This document shows positions 45,721 through 54,779 of a stretch of DNA of 64,000 nucleotides, piece by piece. The notes beneath the pieces are model-generated. The model was not told where the DNA came from and searched no databases. It saw only the letters and a program-made list of their open reading frames with translations. This DNA comes from Billgrantia pellis. GTDB lineage: Bacteria; Pseudomonadota; Gammaproteobacteria; Pseudomonadales; Halomonadaceae. The stretch's first letter is position 1, and each line of letters opens with the position of its first letter. The stretch spans positions 288,239 to 352,238 of the forward strand of contig NZ_VTPY01000006.1 of NCBI RefSeq assembly GCF_008297955.1. Direction: 5' to 3'. The translations under genes were made by a program, and so were the position numbers.

Positions 45721-45736
45721 TGCATGGCATGTGCCA
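45721..45736 (-). promoter_or_regulatory. Sigma-54 promoter of the CrcZ-like RNA
   Basis: Minus strand TGGCACATGCCATGCA: GG and GC separated by ten bases and a strong match to TGGCAC-N5-TTGCA (one T to A change in the -12 box). It is placed to be driven by CbrB, encoded just upstream. Confidence 0.92.
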
Positions 45737-45756
45737 ATGTCGATTTTTTATCTAAA

Positions 45757-45769
45757 AAAACAGTTGCTT
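45757..45769 (-). promoter_or_regulatory. Possible IHF site upstream of the sigma-54 promoter
   Basis: Minus strand AAGCAACTGTTTT within an AT-rich tract; 7 of 9 defined positions of WATCAA-N4-TTR. IHF bending is usual between an enhancer and a sigma-54 promoter. Weak by itself. Confidence 0.3.
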
Positions 45770-45810
45770 AAAAATTGGCGCTCAGGACGCGTCGGCTCAA
45801 GGGATATCAG

Positions 45811-45863
45811 GTGTTACCCCCATTGCGCCATGTCGGGGCGGTTTCTGGGTGGGAAGGTAACAC
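45811..45863. promoter_or_regulatory. Upstream activator inverted repeat, candidate CbrB site
   Basis: GTGTTACC (45811-45818) and GGTAACAC (45856-45863) are perfect complements, about 75-130 bases upstream of the sigma-54 promoter, the expected place for an enhancer. As I recall, Pseudomonas CbrB sites are built from TGTTAC/GTAACA halves, but with a shorter gap than the 37 bases here. Confidence 0.6.
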
Positions 45864-45891
45864 TTGGTGCATGGAAGGGCGTTCGGGAAGG

Positions 45892-45925
45892 AAAAAAGCG
45901 CCGACAGTGGGTGACCGTGGGCGCT
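45892..45925 (-). terminator. Terminator after cbrB
   Basis: Minus strand AGCGCC ... GGCGCT stem followed by six T residues, 36 bases after the cbrB stop. It isolates the sigma-54-driven RNA from cbrB transcription. Confidence 0.8.
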
Positions 45926-45960
45926 TGAACCTTAGTTGTAGGCCAAAAAGGCGAGAGAAG

Positions 45961-47355
45961 TCAGACGCTGCTGCGACGTGCCTGCTTCTTGCGCGGGATA
46001 CCCAGGCGCTGGCGGCGTTCCCACAGGCACTTGCGGCTGATGCCGAGCTTCTGCGCAAGCTCGGTCTCGCTCATGTGATCCTGATGCTCGAGTACGAAGT
46101 GCTGAAAATAGTCCTCCAGCGAAAGATCTTCGCCCTCACCGCCGGGACCGGCCTCAAAGTGCTCCTCGACGGCTGGCGGGGCTTCGGGCAGCGGGTGGGG
46201 TGGGCTCGGCTGGTTTGGCCTGAGCCCCAGGTCGTCGGGATGAATCAAATGGCCTTCGGCGAGGATGACGCCGCGTTCCAGGGCGTTTTCCAACTCCCGC
46301 ACATTGCCTGGCCAGGGATAGTCGCGGATCTCGCGGCGCGCGGCGCGCGACAGGCGCAGTCCATCGCGCTGGTGGCGCTGACAGGCCTTATCGAGCAACA
46401 CGTCGGCAATCATCAGTATGTCGTCCTCCCGCTCGCGCAGCGGGGGCAAGTCGATCTGCATCACGTTGAGCCGGTAGTAGAGATCGAGGCGGAACTCACC
46501 TGTCTTCGACAGCGCGCGCAGGTCACGGTGCGTTGCGGCGATCAAGCGTACGTTGACATGGCGGGTCTCCACTGAGCCGATACGGCGAATCTCGCCCTCC
46601 TGCAGTACCCGCAGCAGGCGAGCCTGGGCATCCAGCGGCAGCTCGCCGATCTCGTCGAGAAACAGGGTTCCTCCGTCGGCGGCTTCCACCAGGCCGGTCC
46701 GGGCGGCGCTGGCACCGGTGAAGGCGCCTTTTTCGTGACCGAAGAGCTCCGACTCGATCAGCGTTTCGGGAATGGCCGCGCAGTTGACACAGATTAGCGG
46801 TGCCCCGGCGCGCTGGCTCTGTTGATGGATGGCGCGGGCCACCAGCTCCTTACCGGTGCCCGACTCGCCCTGTATCAGCACGGTGACATCGGCCGGCGCC
46901 GTCTTGCGGATACGGGTGTAGACCGTCTGCATAGCGGCGCAGTCGCCGATCATCGGCTGGCGCGAACCGCCGGCATCGGTGACGTCGGGCGGCGTCGAGC
47001 GATGCGAGGCCTGCTGATGCAACACGCGGGACACGGTCTCGAGCAGTTCGTCATGGTCGAAGGGCTTGGCCACGTAGTCCACGGCGCCCAACTTGAGGGA
47101 CTCCACCGCCGAGCGCATGCTGGCATAGCTGGTCATGATCAGCACCGGGACCGGGGCGGCATGCTCGATCAGGTCGGTTCCCGGCTCGCCGGGCAGCCGC
47201 AGGTCGCTGATGATCAGGTCGAAGCCGCGCGGCTCCAGGGCCAGCGCCTCGTCTACCGAACCGGCCTCGCTGACCTGGAAGGCGTGACGCTCCAGTAGCC
47301 GCCGCAGGGCGGTGCGAATGATGGCTTCGTCTTCAACGATCAGAATCCGGCTCAT
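45961..47355 (-). CDS. cbrB: Sigma-54-dependent response regulator CbrB
   Basis: NtrC-family activator. 464 residues: receiver domain (1 to about 120) with phospho-acceptor Asp51 in IISDLRLPG and the Lys in [12 protein letters not shown]+ domain with Walker A GESGTGKE, the sigma-54-contacting loop [13 protein letters not shown] and [14 protein letters not shown]-terminal Fis-type helix-turn-helix [20 protein letters not shown]. The start at [10 protein letters not shown] matches Pseudomonas CbrB; a Met five codons earlier is possible. It overlaps the end of cbrA by 23 bases. Its likely chief target is the sigma-54 promoter at 45721-45736. Confidence 0.95.
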   Translation of the reverse strand: MSRILIVEDEAIIRTALRRLLERHAFQVSEAGSVDEALALEPRGFDLIISDLRLPGEPGTDLIEHAAPVPVLIMTSYASMRSAVESLKLGAVDYVAKPFDHDELLETVSRVLHQQASHRSTPPDVTDAGGSRQPMIGDCAAMQTVYTRIRKTAPADVTVLIQGESGTGKELVARAIHQQSQRAGAPLICVNCAAIPETLIESELFGHEKGAFTGASAARTGLVEAADGGTLFLDEIGELPLDAQARLLRVLQEGEIRRIGSVETRHVNVRLIAATHRDLRALSKTGEFRLDLYYRLNVMQIDLPPLREREDDILMIADVLLDKACQRHQRDGLRLSRAARREIRDYPWPGNVRELENALERGVILAEGHLIHPDDLGLRPNQPSPPHPLPEAPPAVEEHFEAGPGGEGEDLSLEDYFQHFVLEHQDHMSETELAQKLGISRKCLWERRQRLGIPRKKQARRSSV

Positions 47356-50290
47356 CGGTGTCTTCACCATCCTCTCGTTGGGTGGGCAGCCACAGGCAGA
47401 TGCGGGTGCCACGCTCCTCCCCCGGGGGCGGAGACTCGATCTCGATCCTGCCATGATGCTCGGCAACGATGCTGTAGACCAGCGGTAGACCGAGGCCGGT
47501 GCCTTCGCCGGGCGGCTTGGTCGTGGTGAAGGGCTCGAAGAGATGATCGCGCACTCGCGCATCGAGTCCATGCCCTTCATCGGTGACGGTGATCTTCAGC
47601 ATCCCGCCTTCCGGCGTGGCGTCAACCACGATCTGACCGCCGGGCTCGCTGGCGTCGCGGGCGTTGTTCAGCAGATTGATCATGACCTGCTGCAGGCGCT
47701 GGGCATCGCCGAGCACTGTCAGCTCGACAGGGCAGCGGTTGTGGTAACGAACATCCTCGCCCGAGCGTGCCAGCCGGATCAAGTGGAGGGCCTCGTCAGT
47801 GATCGCGGCCATCGAGACCGGTGCCAGGGCGTTGCCCCTGACGTGGCGGCCGCCATGGGCGAAGCCGATCAGCGAATTGACGATGCGCGAGATTCGATCG
47901 GTCAACTGCTGGATCTGCTGCGCGGTCTTCAGCACTTCGGGATCGTCGGTGTCATAGCGCAGGTTTTGGGCGAGCGATGAGATGCCGGTGACAGGATTGC
48001 CGATCTCGTGGGCCACGCCGGCGGCCAGCTGACCGATGGAGGCGAGCCGTGCTGCATGGACCAATTCGTCCTCGAGCCACTTCATCTCGCTGTGGTCCTC
48101 GATCAGGATCACGCTGCCGCCGCGTACGTCGTCGTCAGCCTGCAGCTCGGCACGATGCAGCGACAGGAAACGGAGGGTGCCCTTGAGTTCGACTTCCTGC
48201 TTGTAGAGATGGTCTTGGGGGGCGGTCAGGGCTCGGCCGAGCAGTTCGCCCCAGGGCGCCGGCAGCCCATCGCGGCGTGCGCCCACCACGCTGGCACCGT
48301 CGATGCCGGAGAGCGCTGCCAGGGCGTCGTTCCACATCAGCAGTTCATCGTCGACGCCGAAGGCGCACAGCCCCACCGGCAGCCGGGTGAGGATACGGCG
48401 ATGATAGCGGCGCAAGCCATCGAGCTCTCGGGCCAGGCCGGTGAGCCGCGAGCGATAGGCTTCGAGTCGGCTTTCGACGAAATGGATGTCATCGGTGGGC
48501 TCCAGGCCGCCGCGGCGATAGGGCAGATAGCGGTCGACGATGTCTTGAGCCACCGAGGGACCCATGAGCCCGGAGAGGTTGGCCTGGATACGATCCCGCA
48601 GGCGACGCAGCGCATAAGGACGGCCGTCGAGCGGGGACATGCCAAGGTCGGTGAGCGCTCGCTCGACCTCGCGCTGGGCGACATCCTCGCCCAGCGCCTG
48701 GGCGAGCGGCTGCTTGAATTCTTCGCCGGTGGTGGCATATAGCGGCAGCCGCTTGGGTCGGATCACCGCATCCACCGAGCAGGCCTCGGCGGCGGCGCGT
48801 TCGCCGTCCGAGGTGCGGGTGGCCAGCGAGACGACGATGAAGGTCAGGGCGTTGGCGGCCAACGAAACCAGCGTCACCGCATACCAGCTCGGCTCGCCGT
48901 CCAGCACTTCCAGACCCGGTGGAATCAGGACCAAGGATGGCAGGCCGGTGAGCAGCGGCAGCCACAGGCCGACGAGCCAGATCGAGACCCCCACGGTCAG
49001 GCCCGAGACCATGCCTTTGCGATTGGCGCCCGGCCAGTAGAGCAGCGCCAGCAGTCCCGGTAGGCATTGGGCCATGCCGACGAAGGCGGTCAGCCCCAGT
49101 GTCGTCAGGTCATGGTTGACCCCGACGGTGCGATAGAACAGCCAGCCGCCGAGAATCACCGTGGCCATCAGCGCGCGGCGCAGCCAGCGCAGCCAGCGGT
49201 AGAGGTTGGGTTGAGCCTCGGGGGGGTGGGCGACCAGAAGCACGTGATTGAGGATCATGCCCGAGAGCGACATGGCGATGATCACCAAGGTCCCGTTGGT
49301 GGCCGCTAAGCCGGCGAGAAAGGCCAGGGCCCGGACCCAGAACGACTCGGACAGGCCAAAAGCGAGGTAGGCCGCACCGATCGCCTCGCTACTGCCCAGG
49401 CGCTGGCCAGCCCAAAGGATCAGGGGGACCGGCAGGGCCATCAGCAGCAGGAACAGCGGCAGCGACCAGCTCGCCTGTAGCAGGGTGTGGCGCGACAGCG
49501 TCTCGGCGAAGGCGATGTGGAAGATATGCGGCATCAGCAGGGCGGCGGCGAAGAACAGCAGCAGTAGCGTGCGCCAGTGGGCGGGGTCCGGCTGCAAGAC
49601 GCCGACCTGATGCAGTTGCCCGGGGCCGTCGAGCCAGGCCTGCAGGTCGGCGGGGCCGTCGAACACCATGAACAGGGCGATGCCACCCAACGCCAGCATG
49701 GCAACGAGCTTGATCACCGAGGTAAACGCGATGACCGCCAGGAGCGTGTCGTGGCGGGCATGCTCGCGGCCATGGCGAGTGCCGAAGATCATGGCGAACA
49801 GGGCGATCAGGGCGCTGAAAACCAGCGCCAGCAGGGCCGGCGAGGCGGCACCGGTCATCAGGAAGATGGCATCGCCCAGCGTCTGGACCTGAAGCGCCAG
49901 TAGCGGCAGCACCGCCAGCAGGCTGATCACGGTGATCAAGGTGCCGACCCAACGCGAGCGAAAGCGAAAGGCGAACAGGTCGGCCAGCGAGGCGAGCTGA
50001 TGGGTTCGCGTCATGCGCTGGATGGGGACCAGCAGTACCGGGGCGAGCAGGAAGGCACCCGCTACGCCCAGATAGTAGGCGAGGTAGCCATAGCCGGCGT
50101 CGGCGGCGAGTTCCAGGCTGCCGTAGATGGCCCAGGCGCTGGCATAGACGCCCAGCGCCAGAGTGTAGATCGCCGGATGGCGTGTGACTCGACGGCTGAG
50201 CCAGCCCCGCTCCACCGCCCATGCGCAGAGGAACATGAGCAGCAGATAGCCCAAACCCAGGCTGAACACGCTGGCCAGACTAGCGTTCAT
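47333..50290 (-). CDS. cbrA: Sensor histidine kinase CbrA (SLC5 transporter-kinase fusion)
   Basis: 985 residues: a sodium/solute symporter (SLC5/SSS)-like N-terminal half of about 12-13 transmembrane helices, a linker, a PAS-like domain ([20 protein letters not shown] region), then HisKA with the phospho-His in [18 protein letters not shown] and HATPase with N, G1 and G2 boxes ([29 protein letters not shown]). In Pseudomonas CbrA moves histidine and activates CbrB under poor carbon/nitrogen balance; the signal here is unknown. It starts within the end of cbrX. Confidence 0.96.
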   Translation of the reverse strand: MNASLASVFSLGLGYLLLMFLCAWAVERGWLSRRVTRHPAIYTLALGVYASAWAIYGSLELAADAGYGYLAYYLGVAGAFLLAPVLLVPIQRMTRTHQLASLADLFAFRFRSRWVGTLITVISLLAVLPLLALQVQTLGDAIFLMTGAASPALLALVFSALIALFAMIFGTRHGREHARHDTLLAVIAFTSVIKLVAMLALGGIALFMVFDGPADLQAWLDGPGQLHQVGVLQPDPAHWRTLLLLFFAAALLMPHIFHIAFAETLSRHTLLQASWSLPLFLLLMALPVPLILWAGQRLGSSEAIGAAYLAFGLSESFWVRALAFLAGLAATNGTLVIIAMSLSGMILNHVLLVAHPPEAQPNLYRWLRWLRRALMATVILGGWLFYRTVGVNHDLTTLGLTAFVGMAQCLPGLLALLYWPGANRKGMVSGLTVGVSIWLVGLWLPLLTGLPSLVLIPPGLEVLDGEPSWYAVTLVSLAANALTFIVVSLATRTSDGERAAAEACSVDAVIRPKRLPLYATTGEEFKQPLAQALGEDVAQREVERALTDLGMSPLDGRPYALRRLRDRIQANLSGLMGPSVAQDIVDRYLPYRRGGLEPTDDIHFVESRLEAYRSRLTGLARELDGLRRYHRRILTRLPVGLCAFGVDDELLMWNDALAALSGIDGASVVGARRDGLPAPWGELLGRALTAPQDHLYKQEVELKGTLRFLSLHRAELQADDDVRGGSVILIEDHSEMKWLEDELVHAARLASIGQLAAGVAHEIGNPVTGISSLAQNLRYDTDDPEVLKTAQQIQQLTDRISRIVNSLIGFAHGGRHVRGNALAPVSMAAITDEALHLIRLARSGEDVRYHNRCPVELTVLGDAQRLQQVMINLLNNARDASEPGGQIVVDATPEGGMLKITVTDEGHGLDARVRDHLFEPFTTTKPPGEGTGLGLPLVYSIVAEHHGRIEIESPPPGEERGTRICLWLPTQREDGEDTDEPDSDR

Positions 50291-50456
50291 CGAGCTTCCT
50301 CTTCTGCTCCAGCCACAGCGTCAGAGCGATCAATATGCCCCAGATGACGAAGGGCCGATACCAGGACACGCCGGGGCTCGACCAGCCGGTCATCAGCAAC
50401 GGCGACAGCAAGTAGCCGCCGAAAACCAGGAAGAGCATGATGCGGTAGACGTACAT
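50280..50456 (-). CDS. cbrX: CbrX-like small membrane protein
   Basis: 58 residues, below common gene-length cut-offs. It starts MYVYRIMLFLVFGGYLLSPL, has a first hydrophobic helix (about 6-22), a short turn with GWSSPGVSWYRP, a second helix (about 35-49), and a charged end (EQKRKLDER). GGAGG lies five bases before the ATG. Its stop overlaps the cbrA start by 11 bases, so cbrA translation is likely coupled to it, as reported for cbrX in Pseudomonas putida. Identity by position, size and topology, not by alignment. Confidence 0.82.
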   Translation of the reverse strand: MYVYRIMLFLVFGGYLLSPLLMTGWSSPGVSWYRPFVIWGILIALTLWLEQKRKLDER

Positions 50457-50468
50457 GGCGCCTCCTCG

Positions 50469-51347
50469 TCACTCGGGGCGGTTGGCGGCAGGATGAATCC
50501 GGCTCGGATCCCAGCGGGGAATGGCCCAGGCCAACTGCTCGTGTACCGGAGCGCTGGCCAGTGCCTGGGGCGGTGCCTGGTCGAGCGCGACCAGGGCACG
50601 ATGCAGCAGCGGTCTGACCTCGGCATCCTCGAGCGGCAGCGCCGGTGCCAGGTTCTGCTTGGACAGTTTCTGGCCCTCGCGATTGACGATCAAAGGCAGG
50701 TGCAGGTAGCGCGGCTCGGGCAGCCCCAGCGCATGCTGAAGCTGGCGCTGCCAGGGCGTATTGTCGAGCAGGTCATACCCGCGCACGATGTCGCTGATGC
50801 CCTGTTCGGCGTCATCGACCACCACGGCGAGCTGATAAGCCCACAGACCCTCCTTGCGCTTGAGCACCACATCCCCGAGTTCGGCAGGATCGAAGTGCTG
50901 CTCGCCGAACAACCGGTCCTCCCAGACCACGGGACGCAGGCCCTGATCGCTGCGTAGTCGCCAGGCCACCGGCTTGCCCGGCTCGCATATGCCTTCACGG
51001 CACCAGCCAGGATAGATCGGGTGCGTTCGCCACTGTTTGCGAGAACAGCTGCAGCGATACGCCAGGCCGAGGCCGGCGAGGCGCTCCAGAGCGGCGATGT
51101 AGGCGGCGTCGCGACCATGTTGCCGGTGGACCGGCCCGTCCCAATGCAAGCCGAAGGCCTCTAGCTGACGCAGGATAGTGTCGGCCGCACCAGGGGGGCA
51201 GCGCGGCGGATCGATGTCCTCGATGCGTAGCAGCCACTCGCCGCCGGCTCGGCGCGCATCGAGAAAACTGGCCAGGGCTGCGATCAGCGAGCCGAAATGC
51301 AGCGCACCCGAAGGTGTGGGGGCGAAACGACCGCAATAGCCCATCAT
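50469..51347 (-). CDS. gluQ: Glutamyl-queuosine tRNA(Asp) synthetase
   Basis: Truncated glutamyl-tRNA synthetase paralogue that attaches glutamate to queuosine in tRNA-Asp. 292 residues, catalytic domain only, without the anticodon-binding part: GRFAPTPSGALHFGSLIAAL (HIGH-type motif), RIEDIDPPR, a zinc-site CSCSRKQ...CREGIC, and QKLSKQNLAP (KMSKS-type). GGGAG lies six bases before the first of two Met codons. It is next to dksA, as in most gammaproteobacteria (dksA-gluQ). Confidence 0.96.
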   Translation of the reverse strand: MMGYCGRFAPTPSGALHFGSLIAALASFLDARRAGGEWLLRIEDIDPPRCPPGAADTILRQLEAFGLHWDGPVHRQHGRDAAYIAALERLAGLGLAYRCSCSRKQWRTHPIYPGWCREGICEPGKPVAWRLRSDQGLRPVVWEDRLFGEQHFDPAELGDVVLKRKEGLWAYQLAVVVDDAEQGISDIVRGYDLLDNTPWQRQLQHALGLPEPRYLHLPLIVNREGQKLSKQNLAPALPLEDAEVRPLLHRALVALDQAPPQALASAPVHEQLAWAIPRWDPSRIHPAANRPE

Positions 51348-51370
51348 GCTCGCTCCCTTGCGGCCGACAA

Positions 51371-51397
51371 GCAAACGGGCACCCCTAGGTGCCCGTT
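51371..51397 (-). terminator. Terminator after dksA
   Basis: AACGGGCACC-CCTA-GGTGCCCGTT, a perfect 10-bp stem, with a short T-run on the minus strand. It lies between dksA and gluQ and partly uncouples them. Confidence 0.65.
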
Positions 51398-51425
51398 GCG
51401 AAGACAAGCGAGGATCACTTGGCCG

Positions 51426-51863
51426 TCAACCGCCGAGCTGTTTTTCCTTGAGCTCGGCCAGGGTCTTGCAATCGACGCAGAGCGTGGCGGTGGGACGGGC
51501 CTCCAGGCGGCGAATGCCGATCTCGACGCCACAGGCTTCGCAGAAGCCGTAGTCTTCCTCATCGATCTTCTCGAGCGTCTCGTTGATCTTCTTGAGCAGC
51601 TTGCGTTCGCGATCGCGTGTCCGCAGCTCCAGGCTGAATCCCTCTTCCTGGGTAGCACGATCGGCCGGGTCGGCGTAATTGTTCGCCTCCTCCTGCAGGT
51701 GGCGTACGGTGCGATCCACCTCTTCCATGAGCTCCTGTTTCCAGCCCAGCAGGATCTGTCGGAAGTGCTCAAGCTGCTGTTCGTTCATATACTCTTCACC
51801 CGGCGCCGCTTCGTACGGGGTGAATTTTTTGGGCGCTTCCGTCTTCTTGTCTGCTACTGGCAT
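51426..51863 (-). CDS. dksA: RNA polymerase-binding transcription factor DksA
   Basis: Works with ppGpp at the polymerase secondary channel, repressing rRNA and activating amino-acid promoters. 145 residues: coiled coil with its acidic tip region (NNYADPADRATQEE), and a four-Cys zinc finger (CEACGVEIG ... CVDCKTLAE). The N-terminus MPVADKKTEAPKKFTPYEAA is typical of Pseudomonas/Halomonas. Confidence 0.98.
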   Translation of the reverse strand: MPVADKKTEAPKKFTPYEAAPGEEYMNEQQLEHFRQILLGWKQELMEEVDRTVRHLQEEANNYADPADRATQEEGFSLELRTRDRERKLLKKINETLEKIDEEDYGFCEACGVEIGIRRLEARPTATLCVDCKTLAELKEKQLGG

Positions 51864-52093
51864 GGGATTGCCTCATTACTTGAGTGACTGCTGATCAATA
51901 CCTGTCGCATGGGGTCAAGGTATCTCACGCCAAAGGCATGCTTGTTTATCCGAAAATGGCGGGCTTTGCAATACCTGCCAGAAACGATCGGCGCATGCTC
52001 GAGGGAAAATCGATACCATGAGATATTGACCGCTCGGGGTGAAAAAATGCCTCTGCATATGTCACGTTTCTTTCAACTTTTCAGGAGCCCGAC

Positions 52094-53254
52094 ATGCCAT
52101 GGAACTCGCGCCTCGATCGCGTTGCCCCCTTCCGGGTGATGAGCCTGTTGGAGATCGCCCAGGCACGCGAGGCGGCTGGGCATGACGTCATTCACCTTGA
52201 GGTGGGCGAGCCCGACTTCCCCACTCCCGAACCGGTAACCGAGGCCGGGCGCGACGCCTTGGCTGCGGGACACACGCGATATACCCCGGCAGCAGGGTTG
52301 CCGGCGCTGCGCGAGGCGATCGCCGGTCATTACGCCGAGCACTTCGGGGCGGAAGTCGATCCGGCGCGCATTCTGGTCACGCCGGGAGCCTCGGGAGCGC
52401 TGCTGCTGGCCAGCCAACTGCTGGTCGGCGCCGGTGACCGGGTATTGATGGCCGACCCCAACTATCCATGCAACCGCCACTTCATGGCGTTGTCGGGCGC
52501 CGAGATCGATACCGTGCCGGTAGGCGATGCGAGCGGCTGGCAGCTCGATGCCGGACTGATCGCGGGACACTGGCGCGAAGGCACTCGGCTGGCGATGCTG
52601 GCCACGCCCTCCAACCCAACCGGTCACATGCTTGATGCCGCACAACTGCGTGAAGTCGCCGACACGGTATCAGCGCGCGGCGGGCAGCTGCTGGTGGACG
52701 AGATCTATCAGGGGCTCTGCTATGACCATGAGCCGCTCTCGGTGGCGTCGATCAGCCCCGATGCCTTCGTCGTCAACAGTTTCTCCAAGTACTTCGGCAT
52801 GACCGGCTGGCGCCTGGGTTGGCTGCTGGCGCCGGAGGGAGCCGTGGAGCCGTTGACGCGGTTGGCGCAAAACGTCTTCCTGGCCGCCTCCACCCCCTCC
52901 CAGCATGCGGCACTGGCAGCCTTCACTCCCGAGTGCCGCGATATCCTCGAGACGCGCCGCGCCGAGCTTGGTCGTCGTCGTGACACGCTGTTGGCGGGCC
53001 TGGCCCGGCTGGGTCTGGCGCCGGCACTGCCGCCTCAGGGGGCCTTCTACCTGTGGCTGAACATCTCGCGCTACAGTCGCGATAGCCAGGCCTTCTGCCA
53101 GCGCTTGCTGGAAGAGGAGAACGTGGCCATTACGCCGGGCATCGACTTTGCCGTCAGCGGAGGCGAGCACCATGTGCGCATCGCCTTCACCACCGGCATC
53201 GCTCGCCTCGAGGAGGCGGTGAGCCGGCTCGAGCGATTCCTGGCGAGGCGGTAA
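52094..53254 (+). CDS. Pyridoxal phosphate-dependent aminotransferase (class I/II)
   Basis: 386 residues of fold-type I. Visible: HLEVGEPDFPTPEPV, GASGALLLASQLL (phosphate-binding loop), SNPTGHML, LVDEIYQGLCYD, the PLP-lysine in NSFSKYFGMTGWRLGW, and the C-terminal HHVRIAF with the substrate-carboxylate Arg. AGGAG lies six bases upstream of ATG. Substrate unknown; similar proteins in pseudomonads sit in the same place without an assigned role. sfsA follows after 5 bases. Confidence 0.9.
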   Translation: MPWNSRLDRVAPFRVMSLLEIAQAREAAGHDVIHLEVGEPDFPTPEPVTEAGRDALAAGHTRYTPAAGLPALREAIAGHYAEHFGAEVDPARILVTPGASGALLLASQLLVGAGDRVLMADPNYPCNRHFMALSGAEIDTVPVGDASGWQLDAGLIAGHWREGTRLAMLATPSNPTGHMLDAAQLREVADTVSARGGQLLVDEIYQGLCYDHEPLSVASISPDAFVVNSFSKYFGMTGWRLGWLLAPEGAVEPLTRLAQNVFLAASTPSQHAALAAFTPECRDILETRRAELGRRRDTLLAGLARLGLAPALPPQGAFYLWLNISRYSRDSQAFCQRLLEEENVAITPGIDFAVSGGEHHVRIAFTTGIARLEEAVSRLERFLARR

Positions 53255-53259
53255 GGGGC

Positions 53260-54018
53260 ATGGAATATCCATGGCTCGTCCCTGGCGTCCTGCTGCGCCG
53301 CTACAAGCGATTCCTTGCCGACGTACGCCTCGATGATGGCCGCGAAGTGGTGGCGCACTGCCCCAATACCGGCTCGATGAGGGCGGTGAACGTGCCGGGT
53401 TGCCGCGTGTGGCTGTCGGCGAGCGACAATCCGGCGCGCAAGCTGGCCTGGACCTGGGAACTGATCGAGTTGCCGCAGCCCGATGGTGCTATGTCACTCG
53501 CCTCGGTGCATACCGGGCGGACCAACCGCATCGTCGAGGAGGCGTTGAAGACGGGGCGGGTGCCGGCACTGTCCGGCTACGCCAGTCTGAAGTGCGAGGC
53601 GAAGGTCGAGGAGGGAAGGCTCGATTTTCGCCTCGACGATCCCGGTCGCGGCACCGCTTTCGTCGAGGTCAAGCAGGTAACGCTCAAAGAACCCGACGGT
53701 CACGGCTACTTTCCCGATGCGGTGAGCGCGCGCGGTCGCAAGCACCTGCTGGCGCTGGCGGCGCTGGCCGAACAGGGGCGGCGGTCGGTATTGCTATTCT
53801 GCGTGGCGCATACCGGCATTCGCGACGTGGCGGCGGCTGCCCATCTCGACCCGGCCTATGCCGTCACGCTCAAGGAGGCGGCCAGGCGCGGGGTGGAGGT
53901 GCTGGCGTACGGCTGTGAGATCGGCTGGCGCGACGGCCGGCCCGTGTCGATCACCCTGGGCAGGAGCCTGCCGGTGTCACTCGACCGTGAGTATCACGTT
54001 ATCCTCGGCGTTGATTGA
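53260..54018 (+). CDS. sfsA: SfsA family protein
   Basis: 252 residues of the DNA/RNA nuclease-like SfsA family: N-terminal OB-like part (PLVPG-type LVPGVLLRRYKRFLADV, CPNTGSM), and a C-terminal PD-(D/E)xK-like core with GTAFVEVKQVTLKEPDG and FPDAVSARGRKHLLAL. E. coli SfsA was named for sugar fermentation stimulation; the biochemical role is unsettled. It probably shares a transcript with the aminotransferase. Its last 42 bases overlap the convergent Rieske gene. Confidence 0.93.
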   Translation: MEYPWLVPGVLLRRYKRFLADVRLDDGREVVAHCPNTGSMRAVNVPGCRVWLSASDNPARKLAWTWELIELPQPDGAMSLASVHTGRTNRIVEEALKTGRVPALSGYASLKCEAKVEEGRLDFRLDDPGRGTAFVEVKQVTLKEPDGHGYFPDAVSARGRKHLLALAALAEQGRRSVLLFCVAHTGIRDVAAAAHLDPAYAVTLKEAARRGVEVLAYGCEIGWRDGRPVSITLGRSLPVSLDREYHVILGVD

Positions 54019-54306
54019 GATCGCCAGCGGTTCCAGGCGCTGGCCCTGGCAGGGACCGAAGACACACTCGCCACTCTCGGGCAGGAACAGCGCGCCATGC
54101 ATGCCGCACTGGATCAGCTCGCCTCCCGCGTCGAGAAAGTCGCCTTCCGGCACGTTCAGCGGCACCTGCTGATGCGGGCAGCGGTTGAGGAAGGCAGCGA
54201 TCCGGCCGTGTACGCACACCAGGAATGCGCTTCTTCCATCGGGCAGCGTCACGCCCCGGGAGGGGGCGGCGACGAAATCACGGAGACGGGCAATGACCCG
54301 GGGCAT
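53977..54306 (-). CDS. Small Rieske [2Fe-2S] protein
   Basis: 109 residues, a single Rieske domain with both ligand pairs intact: C-P-H in NRCPHQQVPL and C-G-M-H in IQCGMHGALF. Soluble, with no signal peptide, so likely an electron carrier or a ferredoxin subunit; the partner enzyme is not nearby. The start MPRVIARLRDF lies four bases after the DUF4426 stop, indicating co-translation. The 3' end lies antisense within sfsA. Confidence 0.88.
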   Translation of the reverse strand: MPRVIARLRDFVAAPSRGVTLPDGRSAFLVCVHGRIAAFLNRCPHQQVPLNVPEGDFLDAGGELIQCGMHGALFLPESGECVFGPCQGQRLEPLAISINAEDNVILTVE

Positions 54307-54310
54307 GGTC

Positions 54311-54766
54311 TCAGCGCTCGATATGAAAGCGTTGGAGGAAGCTGACCGTGGCCGGCTCGCGGTTGCGGTCGTAACGTACTTCCAAGTCGAAATGCATCGG
54401 GGCGTCGTCACGAATGCGAAATACCGCGATCTGAGACGGGGCGTCGCCACTGCGCAAGGTACGGAAGGCGAGCGGGGTGCGTTCGCCTGCCTGCAGCATG
54501 CCGACGGTACCTTCGACCCCGGCATTGATGGGGCGCGTCTCGCCATCGTCGAGTTCCTCGAGCACGCTGACATTGAGCAGCGCCAGGGCAGGGCTGCGCT
54601 GGATGCCGTGGGCCTCGGCCACGGCTTGAGGAATGTGCTGGGTGCCCACCGCGCTGTAATGAATCTGGTAGTCACCTACCCTTTCGTACTGCTGAGCCTG
54701 CAGCGGCAGGGCGACCGTCAGCAACAGGGCGACGGCAAGAAGAGTCGAGGGAATTCGCTGGCGCAT
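54311..54766 (-). CDS. DUF4426 domain-containing periplasmic protein
   Basis: 151 residues: a Sec signal peptide (MRQRIPSTLLAVALLLTVA..., cleavage likely after LQAQ or AQA at about 24-25) and one DUF4426 domain. No function is known. It lies between metW and the Rieske gene on the same strand, 13 bases after metW, and the same neighbourhood is seen in pseudomonads, suggesting a conserved but unexplained link with the methionine/proC/yggT region. Confidence 0.87.
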   Translation of the reverse strand: MRQRIPSTLLAVALLLTVALPLQAQQYERVGDYQIHYSAVGTQHIPQAVAEAHGIQRSPALALLNVSVLEELDDGETRPINAGVEGTVGMLQAGERTPLAFRTLRSGDAPSQIAVFRIRDDAPMHFDLEVRYDRNREPATVSFLQRFHIER

Positions 54767-54779
54767 GGTGGTTTCCTTC

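Noticed and set aside
45259..45755. Open frames of about 60-140 codons on both strands across the CAACAA-rich gap (leucine-rich one way, asparagine/glutamine-rich the other)
   Set aside because: They arise from the TTGTTG/CAACAA motifs, lack ribosome binding sites and overlap the hairpins and terminator of the CrcZ-like RNA.
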